Positions 45,695 through 54,420 of a DNA stretch of 64,000 bases are shown here, one piece after another. A model generated the notes under the pieces. It was not told the DNA's origin. It was given only the letters and a program-made list of their open reading frames with translations, and did not search any database. The stretch spans positions 62,001-126,000 of the forward strand of contig DATMIW010000013.1 in the NCBI GenBank assembly GCA_035554115.1, written 5' to 3'. Position 1 is the stretch's first letter. Each line of letters opens with the position of its first letter. The position numbers were made by a program, and so were the translations under genes. This DNA comes from CAXTSE01 sp035554115 (GTDB lineage Bacteria > Actinomycetota > Actinomycetes > Actinomycetales > Microbacteriaceae).

Positions 45695-47032
45695 CTAGGC
45701 CGTGGCGTGCGGCGGTAGCGCTCCGGCACCGAAGAAGTGTTCCCTCAGCGTTGTTCCCGGTTCGGCAGGCTCCTCGAGAACACCGGCCGCCCGCAGCGCA
45801 GGCAGCAGCTCGTTGGTGATTTTGTCGATGTACTCGGCGTTCGACTCATAGGAGACGGGAAGGATGACGCCGTCGCCTCCGACCGCGTCGACGAACTCGA
45901 TCAGCTTCTGCGCCACCTGCTCGGGTGTGCCGAAGAAGTTGAGATCGCCCGCGCCGTACCGCGCGTGAAGGATCGCGTCGCGGAGCGGCATGACCCTCGC
46001 CATTTCGTGGAAAGGCTCCGACATGCTCCGAATCCCGGAGGGCTCGATCCCTGCCGGAAGCGGCTCGTCCAGCGGGTATACGGACAGGTCCATATCAATT
46101 GATTGGGACAACCAGGTGACAGCGGCGGTGACCTGCAGATCGGATGCGGGGATCCCGTCTCCGGGCTTCCACTGCTGCTCGGTGAAGATGACGCTCGCCG
46201 GGAACACGGTCTTGATCGAATCCGGATTGCGCCCCGAATCGTGCGCCAGCTTGCGCAAGTCATCTCTGTCGGCACGCAGTTTCTGGACCATGCCGTCAGA
46301 GACGGGGACGAAGATCAGCTCCGCATTCTTTGCGGCGAACTGGCGTCCTCTCGGAGACGCACCGGCCTGAGCGAGAAACGGCACACCCTGGGGCGAGCGG
46401 ACCACGTTGAGGGGCCCGGTGCTCGTGTAGTGCTCCCCCACGAAGTCGATCCGGTGCACGCGATCAGGATCGACGTACGTTTCGGAGGCTTCGTCGCGAA
46501 GCAGGGAGCCGGGCTCCCATGATTCCCAGAGGGCCCGGACGAGGTCGACATACTCTTCCGCCCGTTCGTACCGCTCATCGTGGTCGGGAAGGGTGTCGAA
46601 TCCGTAATTCTGTGCCTCGCTCTTTTCAAACGACATCACAATGTTCCAGCCGATTCGCCCTTTCGACATGCTATCGAGAGTGCTCAGCAGCCGCGCCAGG
46701 AGGTAGGGCGGGTAGAAGGTGGTGGACGCTGTGCCGATGAGCCCGATTCGCTCGGTGGCCGCGGCGAGTTGGGCGAGAAGCGGGATGGGATCCTGGCTGG
46801 GCGCGGTGACAGCCATGCGTAAGGCATCGGCCATCGACCCGGAATCGTCGACGCGGACGGCCTGCGTGTCGAGGAAGAAGACGTAGTCCATCCCCGCTTT
46901 CTCGAACCGTTGAACCGTGTCGACGTAGAACTCTCCCGTCCACCAATCGCCGCCGTGCTGCCGATCATTGCGCGCAAGCCAGGCGGGCGGGCAGAAGGAC
47001 ATGAGGGCACCGACTGAGAACTTCTTCGTCAT
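45695..47032 (-). CDS. LLM-class flavin-dependent monooxygenase (NtaA/SnaA/DszA type)
   Basis: 445 aa from the ATG at 47030-47032. Bacterial luciferase-like fold: FSVGALMSFCPPAWLARNDR, FFLDTQAVRVDDSGSM, GLIGTASTTFYPPYLLARLL, GRIGWNIVMSF and AEEYVDLVRALWESWEPG are blocks of the FMNH2-dependent NtaA/SnaA/DszA monooxygenases. They oxidise xenobiotics, sulfones, chelators or long-chain compounds and need a separate flavin reductase, none of which is nearby. The substrate is unknown. Divergent from the MFS transporter gene, so a shared regulatory region is likely. Confidence 0.88.
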   Translation of the reverse strand: MTKKFSVGALMSFCPPAWLARNDRQHGGDWWTGEFYVDTVQRFEKAGMDYVFFLDTQAVRVDDSGSMADALRMAVTAPSQDPIPLLAQLAAATERIGLIGTASTTFYPPYLLARLLSTLDSMSKGRIGWNIVMSFEKSEAQNYGFDTLPDHDERYERAEEYVDLVRALWESWEPGSLLRDEASETYVDPDRVHRIDFVGEHYTSTGPLNVVRSPQGVPFLAQAGASPRGRQFAAKNAELIFVPVSDGMVQKLRADRDDLRKLAHDSGRNPDSIKTVFPASVIFTEQQWKPGDGIPASDLQVTAAVTWLSQSIDMDLSVYPLDEPLPAGIEPSGIRSMSEPFHEMARVMPLRDAILHARYGAGDLNFFGTPEQVAQKLIEFVDAVGGDGVILPVSYESNAEYIDKITNELLPALRAAGVLEEPAEPGTTLREHFFGAGALPPHATA

Positions 47033-47335
47033 GGGGGAGTTCCTCCTGGGTTGCCGCTCCGGCCACAGCTGAGTCAGCGCCGGCGCGCGAAGCTGCCGCT
47101 GGTGCCGAAGTGTACACACAGTACGCGACACCGGGTCCTTTTTTCGCATTGACTATCGCGTCGGCGCGTCGCAATGTGTACGCTCATTGGCACCCGGTTT
47201 CTGGCCGGTTCCGTTCACGCAACATCGCCGTTCGTGAAAGCACCTCACAGATCGAGGGCGACTCAGCGGACACGGTTGATCAGCATTTTCAGCACCCGCA
47301 TGTTCTTGTCGTCCCCTGATCTCCTTGGAGGAACC
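47033..47335. promoter_or_regulatory. 303-bp divergent regulatory region (monooxygenase / MFS transporter)
   Basis: No protein gene. An 8-bp palindrome GTGTACAC (47110-47117), followed by AGTAC, and another GTGTAC at 47176-47181 may be operator half-sites. A possible -35 TTGACT is at 47149-47154, with only a weak -10 17 bp further on. A GGAGGA ribosome-binding site precedes the MFS start. Confidence 0.5.
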
Positions 47336-48625
47336 ATGTCCGAAACTTCCGCTGTTCTCAGCGACGACCCCCGCTCGGGCGCGACACCCGCTCCGGGGTT
47401 CAACGGCTACCGATCCACTGTCGCCGCCACGATTCTCGGAATCTTCACCATGATGTCGGTGGGGGCATATGCCGTCCTGATCGTCACGGCCACAGTTCGC
47501 ACCCATACGGACTTCGCCGCGCTCGGTGGGGCGGCAGCCGTAGAGACCGTGTGCATCTTCCTTGGTGCCATCATCGGCAGCCGCGTCTATGGCCGGGTGT
47601 CGTTCCGCATCCTGTTCGCGTTCGGCGTGGTCGTCGTGATGGCCTACATCCTGCTCTACGGCTTCGCCACAGAACTCTGGATGCTGTACGTCGTCGAGGT
47701 CTTCCTCGGGCTCGTGCTCGGTATCTGTGCCTTCAACGGGATCAGCGCTTTCGTAGCGGCCTGGTTCATCGACCGTCGGGAACGCGTTGTGGGAGTCGCG
47801 CTAGGCGTCGTCGGATTCGGCACGGCGGTGGGCTCGATTCTTCTGACGGTGCTCACAGGAATCTTCGGACAGCCCGCGGCCGTGATCGTCGTCGCGGCGT
47901 TGGGCTTGCCCGCCCTTCTCGCCTTGATCTGGGTGCGCACCCCCGACGGCGTCACACAGAAGGCGCTGGGCAGCGACAAGGTCATCGAAGAGGTCACCTC
48001 ACCCGACGAAGCACGTCGCGCCGGACGTCGCTCCCTGATGAGCGTCTCCTTCGTGGTGATGCTCCTCGCCGCGCTCGGGCTAGGGTTCGTGCAGTTCCTC
48101 GGAATCTTCATCGCCCCGATCATGCAGGGTGGCGGCCTCCCCGATCCCACTCTCGCGGGCGCGCTTGTCTCGGTCTCACTCGCCGCAAACAGCATCTGTT
48201 GCATCGTCCTTGGCTTCGTCGCCCAGCGATTCGGCATCCGCACCTACGCGATCGTGGGTTACATCATCGCCGTGGTTGCCGTGGTGGCGTTCCTGCTGTG
48301 GATTCCGCTCGGATCGAATGTCGTATTCGCGTTCGTCATCGCGTTCCTCATCGGGTCGGGTGTCGGTCTCGCCACCACCTACTCGGCCACACTCGTCACC
48401 GACATTTTCGGAGTCGCGTCCTTCAACGCGGTCATGCCGATCATCGCGGGCACGACCTTCGTTGGGTACGGCGTCGCGGTCGGCGCTCTGCCGTCCCTGG
48501 TCGGCGCGGACGGGTCATGGGACACCGTGCTCATCATCGTGTTCGTCGCAGTAGTCCTCTCGGCCGTTCTGACCACGGTCGGGTTCTTTGCCTCTCCTGT
48601 GCGTCGCGGAAAGGTGGCGGTCTAA
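47336..48625 (+). CDS. MFS transporter (OFA-like)
   Basis: 429 aa from the ATG at 47336 with GGAGGA 6 bases upstream. Twelve predicted membrane helices (STVAATILGIFTMMSVGAYA, AVETVCIFLGAIIGSRVYG, VVEVFLGLVLGICAFNGISA and so on) with a central cytoplasmic loop about residue 210. The layout with WFIDRRERVVGVALG and the helix 11 segment resembles oxalate:formate antiporter-like MFS proteins, many of which carry aromatic or organic acids. It is translationally coupled to demethylase-like gene 2 (2-bp gap), so it may take up that enzyme substrate. Confidence 0.85.
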   Translation: MSETSAVLSDDPRSGATPAPGFNGYRSTVAATILGIFTMMSVGAYAVLIVTATVRTHTDFAALGGAAAVETVCIFLGAIIGSRVYGRVSFRILFAFGVVVVMAYILLYGFATELWMLYVVEVFLGLVLGICAFNGISAFVAAWFIDRRERVVGVALGVVGFGTAVGSILLTVLTGIFGQPAAVIVVAALGLPALLALIWVRTPDGVTQKALGSDKVIEEVTSPDEARRAGRRSLMSVSFVVMLLAALGLGFVQFLGIFIAPIMQGGGLPDPTLAGALVSVSLAANSICCIVLGFVAQRFGIRTYAIVGYIIAVVAVVAFLLWIPLGSNVVFAFVIAFLIGSGVGLATTYSATLVTDIFGVASFNAVMPIIAGTTFVGYGVAVGALPSLVGADGSWDTVLIIVFVAVVLSAVLTTVGFFASPVRRGKVAV

Positions 48626-48627
48626 CC

Positions 48628-49992
48628 GTGGGGGCCCCGGAGGGCGAGTCGGTAACGAGTCTGCCGCTCGCCCGCCAGGTGCCCTTTGATCCGTCCGCAC
48701 GCTCGTACGTCGATTTCGGCGAGTTCCACCCGCTGGAGTTCACCGGGTGGCAGGACGAGACGATGTCGTGGAAGGACGGCTGCTACATCCACGGCGGGCT
48801 GAGCTTCCTGATCCGGACCGTAGAGGTGAGTGGTCCGGATACGATGCGACTCCTCTCTGACCTCGCCGTCAACAGCTTCGACCGGTTCCCAGTGGGGTCA
48901 GCCAAGCATGTGATCTTCTGCAGCGAACGCGGCAACGTCATGCAGCACGGAATGGCGTTGCGAGTCGCAGAGCAGCGCGTACGCAGCTACGACCTGTCGC
49001 CGTACCTCGTATTTGTCGCGCTGAGCGGCGAGTACGACGTGGAAGTCACGGACGTTACCGACGACCGCTTCCTATTCCAGCTGGGCGGGCCGAAATCCCT
49101 GGAGATCGTGGAGAGAGCGGCGCAGCAAGACCTTCACGATGTGCCGTTCATGAAATTCACGCAGGCCACGATCGCGGGACATGAGGTGGATGTGCTGCGC
49201 ATGGGGATGGGCGGAACTCTCTCGTACGAAGTGCACGGGTCGATCGAGGGGGCCCACGCGGTGTACGCCGCGATCATGAGCGCAGGCGAGTCGTTCGGGA
49301 TTCGGAAGCTGGGATCCCTGGCCTATTGCTGCAATCACACGGAGAACGGGTTCCCTCAGGCCGGCAGCCATTTCCCGCTCGCCTGGCTCGACAATCCAGA
49401 GTTCGCAAAGTGGGCGGAAGACATCTTGCCTCCTTTCGCGCGAGACAGCAGCGCGATCCCCCGGGGAACCCTTACGCAGGACATCCGCGAGCTGTTTCGC
49501 AACCCCGTTGAACTCGGCTGGGGGCACATGGTCTCGTTCGATCACGAGTTCGTGGGGAAGGCCGCGCTGCAGAAGATCATGGCGCAGCCGGTGCGCCGCA
49601 TCGTGACGCTGCGCTGGAATGCGGACGACATCCTCGACGTGTTCCGGTCATACCTCGAGAAGGGCGAGCTCTTCAGATATATGGAGTTCCCGTTCGACTT
49701 CTTCGCGGGGTCGCCGGGGAACAGTCGCTATATGGCTGACGCTTTGATGCGGGATGGGCGGACGGTCGGCGTTGCCATGCGACCGACGTACACCCTGTAT
49801 TCCCGCGAGGTGATCTCGCTCGCGGTGGTGGACATCGACGAGAGTCAACTCGGCACCGAGCTCACAATCCTCTGGGGCGACTGGGACGGGCCCACGAAAG
49901 AGATCCGAGCGGTGGTGTCTCGGTACCCCTATTTGGACCTGCCCAGCAACCAGGACTTCGATCTCGACACGATTCCGCGCTTCTCGGCATAA
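48628..49992 (+). CDS. Divergent GcvT-fold demethylase-like protein (copy 2)
   Basis: 454 aa from the GTG at 48628, directly after the MFS stop. GcvT fold, same length class as LigM/DesA but clearly divergent. Matching blocks: LEFTGWQDETMSW (residue 37), VEVSGPDTMRLLSDLAVNSF, FLFQLGGPKSLEIV, AYCCNHTENGF (tyrosine 233 kept) and VELGWGHMVSFDHEFVGKAAL. Differences: RHGM of the other copies is RMGM, and the HHM/EHM block near residue 60 is replaced by IHGG. Probably a different methylated substrate; N-methyl or O-methyl cannot be decided. Confidence 0.72.
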   Translation: MGAPEGESVTSLPLARQVPFDPSARSYVDFGEFHPLEFTGWQDETMSWKDGCYIHGGLSFLIRTVEVSGPDTMRLLSDLAVNSFDRFPVGSAKHVIFCSERGNVMQHGMALRVAEQRVRSYDLSPYLVFVALSGEYDVEVTDVTDDRFLFQLGGPKSLEIVERAAQQDLHDVPFMKFTQATIAGHEVDVLRMGMGGTLSYEVHGSIEGAHAVYAAIMSAGESFGIRKLGSLAYCCNHTENGFPQAGSHFPLAWLDNPEFAKWAEDILPPFARDSSAIPRGTLTQDIRELFRNPVELGWGHMVSFDHEFVGKAALQKIMAQPVRRIVTLRWNADDILDVFRSYLEKGELFRYMEFPFDFFAGSPGNSRYMADALMRDGRTVGVAMRPTYTLYSREVISLAVVDIDESQLGTELTILWGDWDGPTKEIRAVVSRYPYLDLPSNQDFDLDTIPRFSA

Positions 49993-50038
49993 CCGGGAAG
50001 GTTTCCGCCGGACTCACCATCCGGCGGAAACTTCCCGG
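49993..50038. terminator. Bidirectional terminator between demethylase genes 2 and 3
   Basis: CCGGGAAGGTTTCCGCCGG (49993-50011) pairs with CCGGCGGAAACTTCCCGG (50021-50038) with one mismatch, a 9-nt loop. A second, smaller hairpin (GGCGCCC/GGGCGCC) follows to about 50058. Confidence 0.85.
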
Positions 50039-50080
50039 CGCCCGAGAACTTGGGCGCCCAAGAACCAGGACGCGCGGGAA

Positions 50081-51490
50081 CTAGACCGTTGCGGCCGAAC
50101 GCCATCCCTGCTGGTACTGCTCACGCGCCACGACCGAATAGGGAGCCGGGCTGACGATCGCGCGGACCTCCAGCTGCTCGTGACGCTCGACAGTCGCCTT
50201 GCGGGTTCCGCCATCCGGCTCGCCCCACACGACCTTCACCTCGGTGCCGATCGGCACCTCGGGGGCGATTGTGGCGAGTGACAGGGCGCGACGCTCGTTG
50301 GCGCTGTAGCCGGTCCACATTGAGAGGCCGAGGTGTGATCCCGCACCGTCGATCACGGAGTCGAAGTTGAAGTAGCCGTAGTTGGCGACCGGCAGATCGA
50401 AGTACTTGTAGCCGACGCCGGACTCACTGAGCATGGACGTGAAGATCTTGCCGAGATCCTCGGTGTTCCACGCCAGGGTGACCTTCTTCTTCTGAGCGGC
50501 AACGTCGATCTGCGACAGCGCGTCGCGACCGATGAAGTCGTGGTCGTACTTCACGAAGGAGCCGTAACCGAGCTCCCAGGGGGTCAGGTAGTAGTCGCTG
50601 ATGTCGTCGGACACGAAGCTTCCCGCGATCGCGTTGGCGCCTTCGACGCTCGAGGCGGGCAGCCACTCGCGGTAGGCCTGCAGGGCCGGGTCGGTGTAGA
50701 TCGCGGGCAGCGGGTCCGGAATCCAGGCCGACTCGAGCGTGTTGGACGGGTAGGTGCGTCCGCCGGACGGTCGGAGACCGAACTCCTCACCAGCCTCGAC
50801 AATCGCGTTACGAACACGCGCGTAGTCCTCGAAGGGACCCCAGATTTCGAGACCCGGAACGCCGGACATTCCGTGGCGCAGGGTGCGAACCTTGGCTCCC
50901 GCAATGGTGATGTAGCCCATGTGGAAGAACTTGAGCTGATCGACGGGACCGCCGTTCACCTTCTCGATGACCTCCCACGCGCGCGGTCCCTGAATCTGCA
51001 GGCGGTAGTGCACGCGGTGCAGCTGGGCACCCATGGGGTTCGTGGGTGAGCGGCGGTCGACCTCGATGTCGACGTCGTAGCCGCCGACCTCGCCCTGGTA
51101 GCGCAGCCAGTTGGCGGCGGGCGAGCGGCCGATGTAGACGAACTGCTCGGTCTCTTCGCGGAACATGATGCCGTCACCGATGACGTGACCGTCGGGAGCA
51201 ACCGACACGTACTGCTTGGCACGGTTGACCTCGAAGTTGGCGATCGTGTTGATGCCGGTGTCACCGATGAGCTTGAGCGCGTCCTTGCCCTTGAGGATCA
51301 CCGTGTCCATGTGGTGCGTCTGGTCGAAGAGCACGGCGGTTTCGCGCCAGGCCTGCTGCTCGAGGCGCCAGTTGCTGAACTCCGAGGAGACGACCGGCAC
51401 GATGTATGCCGGGTTCTGCACATTCCGGAGGTGCTCGACCGGGTTGACCTGGTCGATGAGCTGCTGAAGGTTCTCGGGCGCGTGTGCCAC
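50081..51490 (-). CDS. LigM-like vanillate/3-O-methylgallate-type O-demethylase (copy 3)
   Basis: 469 aa, the copy closest to Sphingobium LigM as I remember that sequence: SSEFSNWRLEQQAWRETAVL (residues 35-54), FDQTHHMDTVILKGKDALKL, RAKQYVSVAPDGHVIGDGI, RTLRHGMSGVPGLEIWGP, RTYPSNTLESAW (tyrosine 247, same number as the LigM active-site tyrosine I recall) and the end VVWGEPDGGTRKATVERHEQ. Transfers the aromatic methoxy methyl to tetrahydrofolate, giving 5-methyl-THF. Monocistronic, with an inverted repeat about 90 bp upstream; a LysR gene lies behind it. Confidence 0.88.
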   Translation of the reverse strand: MAHAPENLQQLIDQVNPVEHLRNVQNPAYIVPVVSSEFSNWRLEQQAWRETAVLFDQTHHMDTVILKGKDALKLIGDTGINTIANFEVNRAKQYVSVAPDGHVIGDGIMFREETEQFVYIGRSPAANWLRYQGEVGGYDVDIEVDRRSPTNPMGAQLHRVHYRLQIQGPRAWEVIEKVNGGPVDQLKFFHMGYITIAGAKVRTLRHGMSGVPGLEIWGPFEDYARVRNAIVEAGEEFGLRPSGGRTYPSNTLESAWIPDPLPAIYTDPALQAYREWLPASSVEGANAIAGSFVSDDISDYYLTPWELGYGSFVKYDHDFIGRDALSQIDVAAQKKKVTLAWNTEDLGKIFTSMLSESGVGYKYFDLPVANYGYFNFDSVIDGAGSHLGLSMWTGYSANERRALSLATIAPEVPIGTEVKVVWGEPDGGTRKATVERHEQLEVRAIVSPAPYSVVAREQYQQGWRSAATV

Positions 51491-51577
51491 GTGGTGTCCG
51501 TTCTGTTGAAGAGATTCGAGTCGGATCGCGTGGGTGAAAGCGCGCGAGACTCCCCTTCAGTGTCTGAGCACCCCAGC

Positions 51578-51597
51578 CATTCGTCAAATACCGAATG
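51578..51597. promoter_or_regulatory. Inverted repeat upstream of demethylase gene 3
   Basis: CATTCG and CGAATG (51578-51583, 51592-51597) with an 8-bp spacer, 88 bp before the start codon. The size and spacing fit a dimeric regulator, such as one of the two LysR proteins. Confidence 0.5.
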
Positions 51598-51641
51598 ACT
51601 ACCTTGCTATAGCCAGAATGTATGACTCGGCATGAGCAGGA

Positions 51642-52550
51642 TCAGCTCAGCCCATTCGAAGCGATGAGCTCTTGCATGCGCTGCACCACCGGCGCGGTCG
51701 CGCCCAGACGATGCCACAGGGCTCCGACCTGCAGCGGGCGAAGGGCGGGCTCGATCCGACGCACCGTCACATGCGGGCTTGAGAACGCATCCGCCCCCAT
51801 GTCGGGCAAGATCGCGACACCCATGCCCGCCGAGACAAGTGGCAAACACACCGGGATGTTGTCGACGGTCCGCTTCGCTCGCGGCGTGATCCCCGCCACC
51901 CCAAGGGCCTCCTCCACAATCTCGGCGAGACTGGGCGCCGCAAAGCTCCGCCGTGGCACGAGCAGCACTCGGTCGCGGAACACGCTGAGGTCGATCGGAT
52001 CCGGCAGCGACTCATCGAGCGGCAGCACTGCCACGAGCGGCAGTTCTCCACAGTCGGCGAACTGCAACTGCCCCGAATACTGCTCCGCGAGTCCCTCATT
52101 GTCGGCCGACACGATGAAGCCAATGTCGACGGTGCGGTGACTCGTCATGTCGAGCACCTCCAGCGGCGAGGCATCCGTGAGTCGGATGTCGACCTCGGGA
52201 AAGAGCGAGGAGTAGCGGTTCAGGAACCCCGGCAGCCGGCTCCAGATGAGCGACGGCACTGCCGCGATCGATACGCGCCCGATCGCCCCGGCCGAGTGGA
52301 GCGCCAGATTGCTCGTCACCTCCTCGACATCCGACAGGATGCGGTACGCATATTCGAGCAGATTAGATCCTGCGCTCGTGGGCCGGGCGCCCCGCGCGGA
52401 TCGCACCAGCAGTGTCACGCCGAGCTCGCGTTCCAGATTCGCGATCGCGAGACTGAGCGGCGGTTGCGACATGTGCAACGTCGCGGCGGCGGCGGTGAAA
52501 GATCCGGCTTCGACGATGGCGACCAGGTAGCTCAGCTGACGCAATTCCAT
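51642..52550 (-). CDS. LysR family regulator 1
   Basis: 302 aa. N-terminal HTH MELRQLSYLVAIVEAGSFTA then AATLHMSQPPLSLAIANLER (about 1-62), then the periplasmic-binding-like effector domain (GRVSIAAVPSLIWSRLPGFL, VDIGFIVSADNEG). Divergently transcribed from the dioxygenase gene with a LysR-type T-N11-A palindrome in between, so it is probably the activator of the ring-cleavage genes. CatR/BenM-like regulators of aromatic degradation act this way; the inducer is unknown. Confidence 0.9.
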   Translation of the reverse strand: MELRQLSYLVAIVEAGSFTAAAATLHMSQPPLSLAIANLERELGVTLLVRSARGARPTSAGSNLLEYAYRILSDVEEVTSNLALHSAGAIGRVSIAAVPSLIWSRLPGFLNRYSSLFPEVDIRLTDASPLEVLDMTSHRTVDIGFIVSADNEGLAEQYSGQLQFADCGELPLVAVLPLDESLPDPIDLSVFRDRVLLVPRRSFAAPSLAEIVEEALGVAGITPRAKRTVDNIPVCLPLVSAGMGVAILPDMGADAFSSPHVTVRRIEPALRPLQVGALWHRLGATAPVVQRMQELIASNGLS

Positions 52551-52578
52551 ATCTGCAGAGTACCTAGCTATCCACGCA

Positions 52579-52593
52579 ATGAATGGGATTCAT
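52579..52593. promoter_or_regulatory. LysR-type box between LysR 1 and dioxygenase gene
   Basis: ATGAATGGGATTCAT: a perfect inverted repeat ATGAAT/ATTCAT with a 3-bp spacer, containing T-N11-A. It is 28 bp before the lysR start and 90 bp before the dioxygenase start. Confidence 0.65.
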
Positions 52594-52682
52594 AGAGAAT
52601 CGGTCTTTGCGCTATGCCTCAGGCCGGGCGATACTCGGCGTGACCGCCCGAACACCGGGCGCCCACATAGCTGGAGTGAGCA

Positions 52683-53681
52683 ATGCTGCCGGACTGGAAC
52701 CGTAACCCCGCCTTCACCATCACACGAGCGAGCCATATCGCGCTCAGCGTGAGCGACCTCGACGCGAGCATCGCGTTTTACCGCGACGTCGCGGGCCTCG
52801 TGCTCACAGACCGCACCGATGACACGGCGTGGTTCCGCGGTCTCGAAGAGGTCAATCACCACAGCCTCACACTCCACGCCCGCACGAGCGCACCGGTCTG
52901 CGAGCAGGTCGGTTTCCGGGTGCAGCAGGCGTCCGATCTCGACAAGGCCGAGGCGTACTTCACCGAGAAGGGCATCAGCTTCGAGCGCGCCGACGTCCCC
53001 CACCAGGGGCCGACCCTGCGATTCACGGACCCTGTGGGCATGCATATGGAGCTGACGGCCGGCATGGACCTCGTCGAGCGCAAATACCAGAAGTTCCACG
53101 AGCACCGTTCCGGCCAGCCGCAGCGTCTCGACCATTTCCAGCTCGTCACCCACGACGTGCAGAAGGCCACCGACTTCTATGCCGACCTTGGCTTCCGGAT
53201 CGCGGAGTACACCGCGAAAGACGGAACCGACGAACTGTGGGGCACCTGGACCGAGGTCAAGGGCAACACGCACGACCTGGTCTTCACGAACGGTCGCGGA
53301 CCGCGCATGCACCACTTCGCCTACTGCGTGCCCGACGTCTCGACACTCATGCACGCGGCGGATGTCGCGGGCAGCCTCGGCCATGGGCAGGAGATCGACC
53401 GCGGCCCCGGCCGACACGGCATCAGCAATGCGCTGTTCCTCTACCTGCGCGACCCCGACGGTCACCGCATCGAGCTGTTCACCAGCCACTACCAGGTGAT
53501 CGACTGGGAAGAGCCGCCGTTGCGCTGGGACATTTCCGACCCGACCCGCGCCCAGCTCTGGGGCCTGCCTGCCAGCGCCCGCTGGTTCTTCGAGGCCAGC
53601 GAATACCCGAACGAGCCCGTCCTCGAGCCGACGCTCACGGCGACACCGGCCACTCTGGAAAACTTCCTCGGAGTACACTGA
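52683..53681 (+). CDS. Extradiol ring-cleavage dioxygenase, homoprotocatechuate 2,3-dioxygenase-like
   Basis: 332 aa, two vicinal-oxygen-chelate domain pairs. Predicted metal ligands: His151 (RLDHFQLVTHD), His211 (GPRMHHFAYC) and Glu264 (GHRIELFTSHY), with catalytic His197 (NTHDLVFTN), matching the known Fe/Mn homoprotocatechuate 2,3-dioxygenase of Brevibacterium (ligands 155, 214, 267 and His200). GPGRHGISNALFLYLRDPDG is also shared. Cleaves a catechol meta to the hydroxyl pair with oxygen. Four bp before a fumarylacetoacetase-like gene. No hpaE, hpaF or hpaH gene lies near, so the true ring substrate may not be homoprotocatechuate. Confidence 0.85.
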   Translation: MLPDWNRNPAFTITRASHIALSVSDLDASIAFYRDVAGLVLTDRTDDTAWFRGLEEVNHHSLTLHARTSAPVCEQVGFRVQQASDLDKAEAYFTEKGISFERADVPHQGPTLRFTDPVGMHMELTAGMDLVERKYQKFHEHRSGQPQRLDHFQLVTHDVQKATDFYADLGFRIAEYTAKDGTDELWGTWTEVKGNTHDLVFTNGRGPRMHHFAYCVPDVSTLMHAADVAGSLGHGQEIDRGPGRHGISNALFLYLRDPDGHRIELFTSHYQVIDWEEPPLRWDISDPTRAQLWGLPASARWFFEASEYPNEPVLEPTLTATPATLENFLGVH

Positions 53682-53685
53682 CCCG

Positions 53686-54408
53686 GTGTCTTTTGCGCCC
53701 GGAAAAATCATCGCTGTCCACCTCAACTACGCCAGCCGCGCGGCTGAGAGGGGCAAGTCGCCGACAGCTCCGTCGTACTTTCTGAAGTCCCCGTCGACAG
53801 TTACCGTCGACGGGGCTCAGGTCGAACGGCCCCATGGATGCGAGCTTCTCGCCTTCGAAGGCGAGCTCGCCGTAGTCGTGCGCGATGTGCCGCACAACGT
53901 ATCAATCGACGAGGCCTGGAACTACGTCGAAGGTGTAACCGCCGGTAACGACTTCGGCGTCTACGACCTGCGCCATGCCGATCCCGGATCCAACCTGCAC
54001 TCGAAGGGATTCCGCGGCTTCACCCCCCTCGGCCCCGATCTCATGAAGAGCGAAGACATCTCTTCGAAAGATCTGCGCGTGCGGACCTGGGTCGACGGTC
54101 AACTGGTTCAGGATGCCGACGACACCGACCTGATCTTCAGCGTCGAGTACGTGGTGGCCGACCTGGCGCGCGTGATCGATCTGAACGCTGGCGATGTGAT
54201 CCTCATGGGCACCGCCACCGGATCCAGTGTTGTCGAGCCCGGATCGCTCGTCGAGGTCGAGGTCACGGCCGGCGAAGGCCACAGCTCGGGCCGCCTCAGC
54301 AACCGCATCGTGCAGTCTGAGGTACCGCTCCCGGCGGTCGGCGCAATGCCCAAGGTCGATGACACGACGCGCGACGCCGCGTACAGCGCCCCGATCACCG
54401 CGCGCTGA
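53686..54408 (+). CDS. Fumarylacetoacetate hydrolase family protein (HpaG-like)
   Basis: 240 aa, GTG start 4 bp after the dioxygenase. FAH C-terminal fold: metal ligands Glu58 and Glu60 in the E-x-E of FEGELAVVV, Asp89 in GNDFGVYDLR, Lys107 in SKGFRGFTPLGP, and DVILMGTATGS near residue 165. The family includes HpaG isomerase/decarboxylase and hydrolases of ring-cleavage products. In this place it should process the product of the upstream dioxygenase; whether by hydrolysis, decarboxylation or isomerisation is open. Confidence 0.85.
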   Translation: MSFAPGKIIAVHLNYASRAAERGKSPTAPSYFLKSPSTVTVDGAQVERPHGCELLAFEGELAVVVRDVPHNVSIDEAWNYVEGVTAGNDFGVYDLRHADPGSNLHSKGFRGFTPLGPDLMKSEDISSKDLRVRTWVDGQLVQDADDTDLIFSVEYVVADLARVIDLNAGDVILMGTATGSSVVEPGSLVEVEVTAGEGHSSGRLSNRIVQSEVPLPAVGAMPKVDDTTRDAAYSAPITAR

Positions 54409-54420
54409 GCCAGGGGCCCG

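Noticed and set aside
47551..48627. Upstream extension of the copy 2 reading frame through the MFS gene
   Set aside because: The extension is Arg/His-rich shadow of the transporter; the conserved domain starts after the GTG at 48628.
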